Source: Rickettsiales bacterium (GTDB lineage Bacteria > Pseudomonadota > Alphaproteobacteria > TMED127). Taken from it: DNA of 27,214 nt. Below, piece by piece: positions 16,363-24,291 of this stretch. A model generated the notes under the pieces. That model did not search any database. It was not told the origin of the DNA and saw nothing but the letters and a program-made list of their open reading frames with translations. The stretch is from NCBI GenBank assembly GCA_002717855.1, contig PBCD01000025.1, positions 1 through 27,214 on the forward strand, written 5' to 3'. How positions within the stretch are numbered: position 1 is the stretch's first letter; each line of letters begins with the position of its first letter. The translations under genes and the position numbers were made by a program.

Positions 16363-17988
16363 TTTTTTAATTAGCGTTTTTTTATTTCCAACAAAGTCTT
16401 CAATAATAATCTTAATATCAATTTCTTTTTTATAATTATTTAAACTATTAAGATTACAAAATATCTCATTTCTTTTTGGTTCATATTCAAATAGGTGCCA
16501 ATTTCCATTTACAAAAACATCATATTTTTTCACACCTGTTTCATTATCTTTAATTTCAAAACTTATTTTATTTTTTTTATAAAGAGGTTTAATATGTGGA
16601 GCTATTGAGTCAATATCTACATAAAAACTCCCAAGTCTATTTGTTGTGAATTTATTAAACTTGTTATCAATATTTGTTGTTGCTGCAAAACTTCTTTTAC
16701 CTTCATTATTAATGTAAGCAACGTAAGATTGTTTTTTGTTTTTAACTTTTTGGGGCATTAAGATTTCAATCGCTTTGAATACGTAAACTTTTGGATTAAT
16801 AATATGAAGAGTGTCATTAAGGTAATTAATATCTAGAAAAGTATTATTATTGAAAGTGTTCTTTTTTATTTTGACTTGAGCACCATTTTTGGAAAAATTG
16901 AAATTCTCTGATTTTTTTATAAATGAGTTGAAATTACTGAAATCATCGTAATAATAATCTAATTTGTCCTCCGATCCAATTACATTTAAATTTATCTGTG
17001 ATATATTGTTTGAATAATCGCTTAAAATTATTTTGATTTTAATTGAATCATTTTCTTTCACATTAATAATTCCAGATTTAGATGATTTAATAAAGCTTGT
17101 ATTTAAGTTATTTTCATTATAAATTTTTATCAATCGGAATTTTCTATCAATATAATAGGCGTAGTCCATCAATTTCATTTGGTATTCTTTTTCTTCAAAT
17201 GAAAAATTATCAAATTCAATTTCAAATTCAGTCTTATTATTTATGAGTAATTTGTAATTATATGTTCCATTAATATTGTAGGATTTATTCTGTCTATCAT
17301 CTGAAATTACACCAAACCCAAAACTACCTGTCGTTTTAATTATTTCGCTTTGAAATATATTAGTTGATATTTTCTTGATATTAATTTTTTTTCTTTTGTT
17401 GGGCTCATCACCAATCTTGTAAAGAAATAGTCCTTTAACTGAGGGGGGAATTGTGTCACGAATTGGATACCCCAAGCTTAATGGGTTAATTGGTAAATTT
17501 TCAGCAGATTTTCTGATTTCAAAATGTAAATGTGGACCAAAAGAACTTCCTGTGTTCCCGGAAAAACCTATAATATCATTTTTTCGTATTATAACTTCAT
17601 TTTTTTTAAAAAATTTAGTTAAGACGAATGATTTTTCCTGATATTGAAATGCTTGTATTAGCTTTTCTATCTCCTCATTAAATCTACTTAAATGAGCGTA
17701 AACAGATGTAAATCCGTTGGGATGTGTAATATAAATAGCCTTTCCAAACCCACTCAATGAAATTGATATTCTTGAGACATAGCCATTATCAATTGATTTT
17801 ATTTTAACACCTTCTCTTCCTAATGTTTTTATATCAATACCAGAGTGGAACCCACTAGACCTCAATTCACCAAAATTCCCACTTAGTTTCAATGGTATGT
17901 CAACAGGTGGATTTGGTTCCAACATCAACTCTTGTGTCAAGAGCGAGTGATAACATAAAATCAGGACTACTATAAATAATTTTTTCAA
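16351..17988 (-). CDS. Secreted M23-family (LytM) metallopeptidase
   Basis: A 545-residue exported protein with a signal peptide (KKLFIVVLILCYHSLL). The LytM domain lies near the N-terminus (about 25-175), with Zn ligands in GFHSGIDI (His48, Asp52) and GPHLHFE (His155, with His153), plus YAHL (His99). These sites are intact, so it should cut peptide crosslinks in peptidoglycan. The remaining ~370 residues are beta-rich and unassigned. The start is TTG at 17988, the only start giving a full signal peptide. It diverges from the coiled-coil/zapA operon, a neighbourhood that I recall from other Bacteroidota and that suggests a cell-division role. Confidence 0.88.
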   Translation of the reverse strand: MKKLFIVVLILCYHSLLTQELMLEPNPPVDIPLKLSGNFGELRSSGFHSGIDIKTLGREGVKIKSIDNGYVSRISISLSGFGKAIYITHPNGFTSVYAHLSRFNEEIEKLIQAFQYQEKSFVLTKFFKKNEVIIRKNDIIGFSGNTGSSFGPHLHFEIRKSAENLPINPLSLGYPIRDTIPPSVKGLFLYKIGDEPNKRKKINIKKISTNIFQSEIIKTTGSFGFGVISDDRQNKSYNINGTYNYKLLINNKTEFEIEFDNFSFEEKEYQMKLMDYAYYIDRKFRLIKIYNENNLNTSFIKSSKSGIINVKENDSIKIKIILSDYSNNISQINLNVIGSEDKLDYYYDDFSNFNSFIKKSENFNFSKNGAQVKIKKNTFNNNTFLDINYLNDTLHIINPKVYVFKAIEILMPQKVKNKKQSYVAYINNEGKRSFAATTNIDNKFNKFTTNRLGSFYVDIDSIAPHIKPLYKKNKISFEIKDNETGVKKYDVFVNGNWHLFEYEPKRNEIFCNLNSLNNYKKEIDIKIIIEDFVGNKKTLIKKLTL

Positions 17989-17996
17989 TTAAAAGA

Positions 17997-18028
17997 TTTG
18001 TTTTTAATTATAACTAAAATTAAATTTA
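17997..18028 (+). promoter_or_regulatory. Candidate promoter of the coiled-coil/zapA operon (TTTG-N20-TAAATTTA)
   Basis: A TTTG (17997-18000) is followed after 20 nt by TAAATTTA (18021-18028), seven of eight consensus positions of TAnnTTTG. The spacing is that expected for the Bacteroidota -33/-7 promoter. A start near 18033 would exclude the TTG at 17998 as translation start and favour the TTG at 18046. Confidence 0.45.
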
Positions 18029-18045
18029 GATATATAAAAAGTAAA

Positions 18046-18330
18046 TTGAAAGATTCCACAAAAAATATTGAGATTTTAGAAAAAAAAATTCAGTATGTTA
18101 TCAAAAAGTATAATGATTTAAAGTTAAAAAATTTAGAAATGAAAAATAAAATAAATTTGTTGAGTAGAGAAAACGATAAATTTTTTATTGATTTAAATAA
18201 TTCAAAATCAGATTACGATTCATTAAAAATTGCTAAATTTTTAGATACAGATAATAAAAAATTTGTAAAAAAAAGAATTGAAAAAATGATTAAAGACTTA
18301 GATTTTTGTATAATTAACCTATCGTCCTGA
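18046..18330 (+). CDS. Small coiled-coil protein upstream of zapA
   Basis: About 94 residues, almost entirely charged heptad-like coiled coil (IEILEKKIQYVIKKYNDLKL and MKNKINLLSRENDKFFIDL), ending in KKFVKKRIEKMIKDLDFCI. No ATG precedes the coiled coil. I chose TTG at 18046 because a promoter-like sequence ends at 18028. TTG at 17998 would give 110 residues. It stops 1 bp before zapA, so the two are cotranslated. A short coiled-coil gene just before zapA is a repeated arrangement in Bacteroidota as I recall it, and a ZapB-like partner role in Z-ring assembly is plausible but unproven. The exact start is uncertain. Confidence 0.7.
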   Translation: MKDSTKNIEILEKKIQYVIKKYNDLKLKNLEMKNKINLLSRENDKFFIDLNNSKSDYDSLKIAKFLDTDNKKFVKKRIEKMIKDLDFCIINLSS

Positions 18331-18331
18331 T

Positions 18332-18616
18332 ATGAAACAAAAAATTAAATTAAATATCGGAAATAGAATTTATCCTTTGAATGTAAATATTGAACAAGAA
18401 GAAGTTTTAAGAATGGCTGCAAAAGAAATTAATGAGATGATTTCTAAATATGAAAAGAGTTATGCAGTAAAGGATAAACAAGATAGTTTAGCAATGTGTG
18501 CTCTGGAAATTTTTACAAATAATAAAAAATTTGTTATGGACCAATCACAATTTGGCTCAAACACAAAGGAAAAACTTAAAAAACTTATTAATTTAATTGA
18601 TCAAAACTTTGATTAA
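18332..18616 (+). CDS. zapA: Cell division protein ZapA
   Basis: A 94-residue cytoplasmic protein that bundles FtsZ filaments at the division site. The N-terminal ZapA fold is clear: IKLNIGNRIYPLNVNIEQEE followed by VLRMAAKEINEMISKYEKSY, then a helical tail (QDSLAMCALEIFTNNKKF) for the coiled-coil dimer. The length is typical of Bacteroidota ZapA. The ATG at 18332 is 1 bp after the coiled-coil gene's stop. A structured non-coding region interpreted as 6S RNA follows 13 bp downstream, the same zapA-ssrS order known in proteobacteria. The usual flavobacterial next gene (rny) is not here. Confidence 0.88.
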   Translation: MKQKIKLNIGNRIYPLNVNIEQEEVLRMAAKEINEMISKYEKSYAVKDKQDSLAMCALEIFTNNKKFVMDQSQFGSNTKEKLKKLINLIDQNFD

Positions 18617-18629
18617 TTATGATTTTATT

Positions 18630-18781
18630 GACTAGGGGCAGATAAACATTGATAAACTTAACACAAATTTTATTAAAAAGGTGAGTCTGTATGCTAGAGC
18701 GTGCCCGAAAGGGATTTTCGAATGTTCAGTTAACCTTAATCTTGTATGAACAGAGTTTATACAATCTTTCTGCCTTTGGTC
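18630..18781 (+). ncRNA. ssrS: Candidate 6S RNA (6S-Flavo-like)
   Basis: No ORF fills the 173-bp gap after zapA, but the sequence folds well. Arms 18630-18642 (GACTAGGGGCAGA) and 18769-18781 (TCTGCCTTTGGTC) pair over all 13 positions, counting four G-U pairs. Inside, 18648-18658 (ATTGATAAACT) pairs with 18754-18765 (AGTTTATACAAT) with one bulged A. A GNRA hairpin (CCC-GAAA-GGG, 18704-18713) and a 5-bp stem (18724-18728 with 18747-18751) lie in the apical part. A long extended rod next to zapA is what 6S RNA, the RNA polymerase decoy, looks like. No U-tract terminator follows. The strand is inferred from co-orientation with zapA. Confidence 0.62.
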
Positions 18782-18789
18782 TCTAAAAA

Positions 18790-20379
18790 TTAATAACCTT
18801 CATTTTGTGGATAGTCAGCTCCCATCAAATCTAATTGATCTGATGGTATGGGAAAATTGACGTAATGTGGTTTCATATTTTGCCTGGCGGCATCTTTATA
18901 ACCATCGTTTCCAGCGTATTGTGTGATTCTTTCAAACAAAACACCCATTCTTTTTAGAGTATACCATCTTTGACCTTCAAAAGACAATTCTCTTGCTCTT
19001 TCCTCCAAAACCGTATTTTGATCTATAAAATTTAAGTTATCAACACCCGCTCTTGTTCTTATGCTATTTAAATAATATAAAGCATTTTGATCATTATTTC
19101 CACCAAGTCTCATGTAGGCTTCAGATGCTATCAAATATGTTTCAGCTAGTCTATAAATTATGAAGTTAGCTTGTGAAACTCCGACACTTGGATCCCAGTC
19201 GAGATCATTTTTATTTGGACTAAACTTTAGACATGATGGGTGTCTTCTTTGATACCAAAAATTTGTGAATTCAAATGGAATTGTGATTTCATCCCCCAAA
19301 CTTTTTCCAGCAGGTAAGTTTGGTTTATCATTATAATAATATTTTGTTCTAAAATATGCATTGTCAATTCGTAAATCATCTTCTTCAAACAGACTAAGCA
19401 TATACTGATTTGGATAAACCCAGCCTGCGCCCCTACCACCATAATTTCGGTCATACTTTGCACCACGAATTTGTCCATAATTGGTTATATAATTCCAATT
19501 TATTAGGGTCTTAATACCTCCTCCTATATTGGGATTACTAAATTGCAAATTAAAAATAGTTTCTCTGTTGGGTGGGCTAGTAGATCTTGCTCCATAATTA
19601 TTAATTCCATCAAAAACATACTTGGGACTAGCCATCAAAGTATAAAAACCAGAGTTTATAATGTCCTCAGATTTGATTATGGCTTTTTCCCACTCATTTT
19701 GCCACATACTAACTTTTGCATATAAATGTTTGGCCATTGCAAGATTAACTTTACCAGGAGTATTTACCCAATCAAGGTATTTCTCCGCGTATTCAAGGTC
19801 TCTCTCAATAAGTTCAAAGATTTCATTTTCCGAGGATTTTTCAGTTATTTTATCAAAAGCATTTTCCGGTGAAGTTGGCTCAGTGGTTAAATAAATATTA
19901 TTAAACATCCTAAATAATGTAAAATAAGCTTCAGCTCTTAAAACTTTAGCCTCTGACAAAAGAATTCTCATTTCATCGTTTAGGTCTTCAGAAAGTTCTG
20001 CATTCTTTATTATTGCATTGGATCTATCGATTACTTTATAATAGTGTTTCCAAAAAGCATGTAACAGCTGACCTTGATATCCATCAGGTGAATGTCCCCA
20101 TCTTAATTGAGCCCAAAGTGCAATTTGTCCTGCTCTAACTACAGTCAAATCGGATTTTGCAGCCATTATAATCGCTCGTTGTGATTCTCCAAAATTTGAA
20201 TTATACAATGATCTATGAACTTGGTAAAGACCTACCAAGGCTGCTTTTAAACCCTCAGGTGTAGTGTAAATATAATCAAGGGTAACGTCAGTGTATGCCG
20301 TTTCATCTAAAAAGTCTTTACTGCAACCAAGGTGTAATAGTAAAAAAAAGCTTAAAATTAATAGTTTCAGTTTCTTCAT
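18790..20379 (-). CDS. SusD/RagB-family outer-membrane glycan-binding lipoprotein
   Basis: A 529-residue surface lipoprotein that caps a SusC channel and binds the glycan. The signal peptide ends in LHLGC (lipid-modified Cys19), then KDFLDETAYTDVT, the usual SusD start. Typical features follow: EGLKAALVGLYQVHRSLYN, the TPR-like EAKVLRAEAYFTLFRMFNNI, a variable aromatic-rich middle, and the C-terminal NFIIYRLAETYLIASEAY, NSIRTRAGV, ARELSFEGQRWYTLKRMG and final YPQNEGY. Full length. It starts 3 bp after the susC stop, hence one operon. The glycan cannot be read from the sequence. It ends 8 bp from the candidate 6S RNA on the other strand. Confidence 0.95.
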   Translation of the reverse strand: MKKLKLLILSFFLLLHLGCSKDFLDETAYTDVTLDYIYTTPEGLKAALVGLYQVHRSLYNSNFGESQRAIIMAAKSDLTVVRAGQIALWAQLRWGHSPDGYQGQLLHAFWKHYYKVIDRSNAIIKNAELSEDLNDEMRILLSEAKVLRAEAYFTLFRMFNNIYLTTEPTSPENAFDKITEKSSENEIFELIERDLEYAEKYLDWVNTPGKVNLAMAKHLYAKVSMWQNEWEKAIIKSEDIINSGFYTLMASPKYVFDGINNYGARSTSPPNRETIFNLQFSNPNIGGGIKTLINWNYITNYGQIRGAKYDRNYGGRGAGWVYPNQYMLSLFEEDDLRIDNAYFRTKYYYNDKPNLPAGKSLGDEITIPFEFTNFWYQRRHPSCLKFSPNKNDLDWDPSVGVSQANFIIYRLAETYLIASEAYMRLGGNNDQNALYYLNSIRTRAGVDNLNFIDQNTVLEERARELSFEGQRWYTLKRMGVLFERITQYAGNDGYKDAARQNMKPHYVNFPIPSDQLDLMGADYPQNEGY

Positions 20380-20382
20380 ATT

Positions 20383-23355
20383 TTAATAAATTTCAAATTT
20401 AAAACCAATAGTAAATTCTCTTCCGTCGGGATATTGTCCTGGATTTACCTCTGGGTTATATGACTTATAATCAGTTATACTTAATAGATTTGTGCCAGTG
20501 AGATAGAGACTCATGTTGTTAATATTTCTTGATTTTATTAAATTTTTTGGAAAATTATAATTGAGACGTAATGTTCTTAATTTTATAAAAGATGCATCCT
20601 GAACTGCAAGGGAATATAAATATTCAGGTGTTAAAGTACTTGGCCTTGGAAATTCATTTGACGGATTTTCCGGTGTCCAATAATCAACCTTGATACCATT
20701 CCTTTTTCCTGACAAAGTTCCACCACTATTGAAATCTGCTAAGTATGGATTCGATTTAAATGAGCCCTTTAGAATATATAAGTCAAAAAATAAACCAAAG
20801 TTTTTGTAACTTATTTTTGATGAAATCGATCCAAACCAATCAGGATTCCTCTTAAAATATGTTCTATCATCATCAGTGATTATACCATCAGGAAGTCCAT
20901 CGGGACCACTTATATCTTTTATGCGAATATCACCTGGAGAAGCGTTTGGCATATGAGAGTTGGTAATATCATCATTTGTTTGCCATATACCATCAAATAT
21001 ATATTGATATATTATGTTTATCGGTTGTCCGATAAACAATCTTGATGCTACATCGTTAATTTGATTTCCAGCATCATCGCGGTCACCATAAAGTGAAATT
21101 ATTTCTTCATTATTTTTAGCATAATTAGCAGTAATATTCCAATTAATTTCATTACTACGTATGATATCGTAAGACAGTAATGCTTCAATTCCGACATTTT
21201 GTGTTTCACCCGCGTTGTAAGTGGTATTTGTGTAACCTGGGCTATTTACCTTTCTGTTAACTAGGACATCACTAGTATTACTTTTGTAGTATTCTACAGT
21301 TCCTGTCAATCTATTATTAAAAAAACCAAAGTCTAATCCTAAATTTAGAGTTGAAGATGTTTCCCAAGTTAAATTCGGGTTAAACAACTTTCCGCTTGGC
21401 AAATAACCAACAAATGTTTGACCATCGAATGCATAATTTGTGGGTGAGGCAAGGCCTAGTGATTGATATGGTGATATAGCCTCATTTCCAATAGAACCAT
21501 AGCTAATTCTAAATTTTAGTTGATTAATATAATCCAGATTATTTATTAAATTTTCTTTGTGTATTTTCCAGCCTAAGGCTAGCGATGGAAAAAATCCATA
21601 TTTTTTAAATTGACTAAATACAGAGGACCCATCATACCTAGATGTGGCAGTGAGAAGATATTTGTCTGAAAAATTATAGCGTAATCTTGCCATAAATCCT
21701 TGTCTGGTTCTTTTATTTGCATTTCTTCTGATATCACTAATTATTTCAGCTGACTCAATTCCATTGTATCCCAAGTAATCTGTATCAAAACCAGTTCCAG
21801 TTATCCCATTGTGGGAATAATTTATTTCATTAATAGAGTGGACTAAAGTTAAATCGTATGAACTATTATTATCAATTTTATTTTTAAAAGTTAAAATATT
21901 TTCAACGAGATACTCCTTAGTTAAATAGTCATTTAGCTTGACTTCGCCACTGTTAGCTACGGCAGATTGATGGAGTCTAGATAGGTATTGTGAGTTAGAT
22001 GCATTACGTCTACTTAGCGAACCAACAAGTTTATAATCAAAGTTGTTAGTAAAACTATGGTTAATTGTTAGGTCTAATTTAAAATTATTTGCCTCAGATT
22101 CATTAATACTCTCTCTGATATTCCATAATGGGTTATATAATGCAGCATCTTGGTTTCCCATAGGAAATTTTACAATTTCACCATTATCATCAAATGGTTT
22201 AGCAACAGGTGGCAAAACTATCCAATCAATATTTCCAGATTCATTATTTTGCTCTCTGTTGGTGATGAGTGTATTTAGGCGTATCGAAGTTTTATTATTT
22301 ATTTTTTGGTCTAAGTTAACCCTTGCAGTAATTCTTTTAAAGTCAGAGCCAGGAATTAATCCTTCTTGGTCATGAAGGCTAAAGTTACTGTAAACTTTTG
22401 TATTTTTTGATCCGGCTCTAACTCCAATATTGTGATTTGAAATATAACCCTTTTTTAATATTAATTCACCCCAATTAACATACTGGTTGGATTGAATAAC
22501 TTCAATCTGAAGTGGAGTAAAAACTTCATCATCGTACATATAATTACCCGGGCTGAGAGCATTTGTTGTCCGATAAGCTTCTCTTTTTAATTGTATGTAT
22601 TCAATTGGATTGTAGAGCTCAAAGTTTTTATATAACTCCTCAATCGAAAAATAACCCGAATAAGTTACTGTCAAAGGCCCCTCTTCCCCTTTTTTTGTAT
22701 TTACAAGAATAACACCATTTGAGGCTCTAGCACCATAAATTGCCTGAGCAGAGGCATCTTTAAGAACTTCAATTGATTCGATTTCTTCTGAGCTGATATC
22801 ATTAATATTGGTTGTTGGAATGCCATCAAGAACAAATAGTGGGCTGTTACCACCAAGAATTGAATTAGATCCTCTAATAATAATAGACGAAGTGCCACCA
22901 GGTCTGTTTGAATTTTGAGTTATTTGTACGCCAGCCGCTTTACCTCTCAATAGTTCAGAAATATCTGTTGTTGGTTGAGTAACTGCTTCACCAACATCTA
23001 CTACACTTACAGATCCAACGATATCACTTCTTTTTTGTGTTCCATAACCAACAATAATTACCTCATCCAATAATTCCGTATCTGCGATAAGAGTTATATT
23101 GAGAATATAATTTTCTGAGATCTTAAATTCAACAGTTGAAAAGCCTATGTAGGAAAAAACTAAAACATCATCCTTTGAAACATTTTCTATTGAATATTTA
23201 CCATCAAAATCAGTTACTGTTCCAATTTGAGTATCTAATACAATAATATTAACACCCGGAATGGGTAATCCACTTTCATCACTAACTATTCCAGATACGG
23301 TTTGTTGTGTATATGAATAAATGCCAATAAAAAAAATTAAACAAAATTTTTTCAT
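20383..23355 (-). CDS. SusC/RagA-family TonB-dependent outer-membrane transporter
   Basis: A 990-residue TonB-dependent glycan importer. After the signal peptide (KKFCLIFFIGIYSYTQQ) comes a carboxypeptidase-D-like domain (about 18-90: VSGIVSDESGLPIPGVNIIV and TVTDFDGKYSIENV), the TonB-box region DEVIIVGYGTQKRSD (97-111), the plug (LLRGKAAGVQITQNSNRPGG, IIIRGSNS, PLFVLDGIP, and GARASNGVILVNTKKG) and a ~750-residue beta barrel ending in PDGREFTIGFKFEIY. There is no N-terminal STN signalling domain, so no direct FecR/sigma coupling. I start at ATG 23355, which gives a clean signal peptide 1 nt after the glucanase stop. An ATG at 23376 would add seven residues. Confidence 0.95.
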   Translation of the reverse strand: MKKFCLIFFIGIYSYTQQTVSGIVSDESGLPIPGVNIIVLDTQIGTVTDFDGKYSIENVSKDDVLVFSYIGFSTVEFKISENYILNITLIADTELLDEVIIVGYGTQKRSDIVGSVSVVDVGEAVTQPTTDISELLRGKAAGVQITQNSNRPGGTSSIIIRGSNSILGGNSPLFVLDGIPTTNINDISSEEIESIEVLKDASAQAIYGARASNGVILVNTKKGEEGPLTVTYSGYFSIEELYKNFELYNPIEYIQLKREAYRTTNALSPGNYMYDDEVFTPLQIEVIQSNQYVNWGELILKKGYISNHNIGVRAGSKNTKVYSNFSLHDQEGLIPGSDFKRITARVNLDQKINNKTSIRLNTLITNREQNNESGNIDWIVLPPVAKPFDDNGEIVKFPMGNQDAALYNPLWNIRESINESEANNFKLDLTINHSFTNNFDYKLVGSLSRRNASNSQYLSRLHQSAVANSGEVKLNDYLTKEYLVENILTFKNKIDNNSSYDLTLVHSINEINYSHNGITGTGFDTDYLGYNGIESAEIISDIRRNANKRTRQGFMARLRYNFSDKYLLTATSRYDGSSVFSQFKKYGFFPSLALGWKIHKENLINNLDYINQLKFRISYGSIGNEAISPYQSLGLASPTNYAFDGQTFVGYLPSGKLFNPNLTWETSSTLNLGLDFGFFNNRLTGTVEYYKSNTSDVLVNRKVNSPGYTNTTYNAGETQNVGIEALLSYDIIRSNEINWNITANYAKNNEEIISLYGDRDDAGNQINDVASRLFIGQPINIIYQYIFDGIWQTNDDITNSHMPNASPGDIRIKDISGPDGLPDGIITDDDRTYFKRNPDWFGSISSKISYKNFGLFFDLYILKGSFKSNPYLADFNSGGTLSGKRNGIKVDYWTPENPSNEFPRPSTLTPEYLYSLAVQDASFIKLRTLRLNYNFPKNLIKSRNINNMSLYLTGTNLLSITDYKSYNPEVNPGQYPDGREFTIGFKFEIY

Positions 23356-23356
23356 A

Positions 23357-24223
23357 TTAAGGAGTAAAATTTGCATAAAATGAACCTAAAACTGTTAATT
23401 CATTATTTTCATTTATCAAATCTGCTGTTCTTAGTTTTTCATAATTAGGATTATCAGTACTGGTATCAAACCAAGAATATCTTTGAATATAGGGTCTTTG
23501 CTCAAGTTCAGGTAGAAGCTTTTGCATAAAAATCAGTATGTCTTCAGGGGAATATTTATTTGAATTGTTATTATCAGCTTGGGAATCTCTTAGTGCAAAT
23601 TCTGTAATCCAAATTGGTTTGTTATAGAGACTGTAGATCTCGTCAACTTTAGCTAAAAAATTATCGACACTAGCAATATCATAGATATGCAACGCTATGA
23701 AATCAACTCTTAAATCATTGGCTTTCGCAATTGACATAAAATTTGAAAGCCATTGACTTGATGGATAGGCAGGAACTGGACTGCCAAGTGGTGCACCAAT
23801 ACTCTCCAACTTTGGCCACAAGTTAATTGCTTCATTAACAGACATATTTGCTTGACCAGGCAGATCTGGTTCATTAAAACCTAGAACATAACTTATAATA
23901 TCCTTTTCGTATAGATCCGTTAAATAATCTATATTTTCATCACTAGCAGAATTTTTTCCCCATATCATGGGCACAAAATCAATGTATGCAGGATAATTAT
24001 CTGGTTTTATAAAACTCCAAGAGTAGTGCCATGATGGATTTAACAATTCAAATTTTGAATTCCAAGAATTTGCATATCTATTACCAAAAACTACACCTTT
24101 TTTTTGAGACTTTATTGATGCCGAGGGATTTAGATTTAATACTACATCTGGGTAAACCGTGTCATCCGATTTTTCACACGAAACAAATATTAAAAAAATA
24201 ATAAGCAAAAATAATTGTCTCAT
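23357..24223 (-). CDS. Putative GH128-like glycoside hydrolase lipoprotein (Glyco_hydro_cc family)
   Basis: A 288-residue predicted surface lipoprotein (signal RQLFLLIIFLIFVSC, lipid Cys16). The body is a small (beta/alpha)8 barrel matching the Glyco_hydro_cc/GH128 type: FVPMIWGK (83-90), VLGFNEPD (113-120, Glu118 the likely acid/base), FIALHIYD (175-182) and PIWITEFALRD (203-213, Glu208 the likely nucleophile). The two glutamates after strands 4 and 7 are as expected for clan GH-A. Known GH128 enzymes cut beta-1,3-glucans such as laminarin or curdlan. Whether this is the substrate here is inference, given the divergent sulfatase. It is the first gene of the operon, before susC, which is unusual. 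Confidence 0.82.
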   Translation of the reverse strand: MRQLFLLIIFLIFVSCEKSDDTVYPDVVLNLNPSASIKSQKKGVVFGNRYANSWNSKFELLNPSWHYSWSFIKPDNYPAYIDFVPMIWGKNSASDENIDYLTDLYEKDIISYVLGFNEPDLPGQANMSVNEAINLWPKLESIGAPLGSPVPAYPSSQWLSNFMSIAKANDLRVDFIALHIYDIASVDNFLAKVDEIYSLYNKPIWITEFALRDSQADNNNSNKYSPEDILIFMQKLLPELEQRPYIQRYSWFDTSTDNPNYEKLRTADLINENNELTVLGSFYANFTP

Positions 24224-24251
24224 TCTTATAAATTTAAAAAAACTTTATCAC

Positions 24252-24263
24252 TATTTCGAAATA
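24252..24263. promoter_or_regulatory. 12-bp perfect palindrome in the glucanase/sulfatase divergent gap
   Basis: TATTTCGAAATA is its own reverse complement and lies in the 68-bp gap between the divergent glucanase and sulfatase starts, just upstream of a -7-like element for the sulfatase. Its size and position suit a dimeric repressor or activator site controlling both arms. No regulator gene lies nearby to assign. A chance palindrome cannot be excluded. Confidence 0.35.
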
Positions 24264-24266
24264 ATT

Positions 24267-24274
24267 TAGATTTA
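24267..24274 (+). promoter_or_regulatory. Candidate -7 element for the sulfatase gene (TAGATTTA)
   Basis: Seven of eight positions of TAnnTTTG, ending 17 nt before the sulfatase ATG. The expected -33 position holds CTTTA rather than TTG. The palindrome at 24252-24263 falls in the spacer. This is a weak call in AT-rich DNA. Confidence 0.25.
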
Positions 24275-24291
24275 TATGTAAATTGAGTTTT

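Noticed and set aside
17998..18045. Upstream TTG giving a 110-residue form of the coiled-coil protein
   Set aside because: The added residues fall on or before the candidate promoter and are not coiled-coil. The start at 18046 is preferred but not proven.
22043..22375. 110-codon plus-strand open frame inside susC
   Set aside because: It is antisense to the SusC barrel and has no family features; it is a shadow frame.
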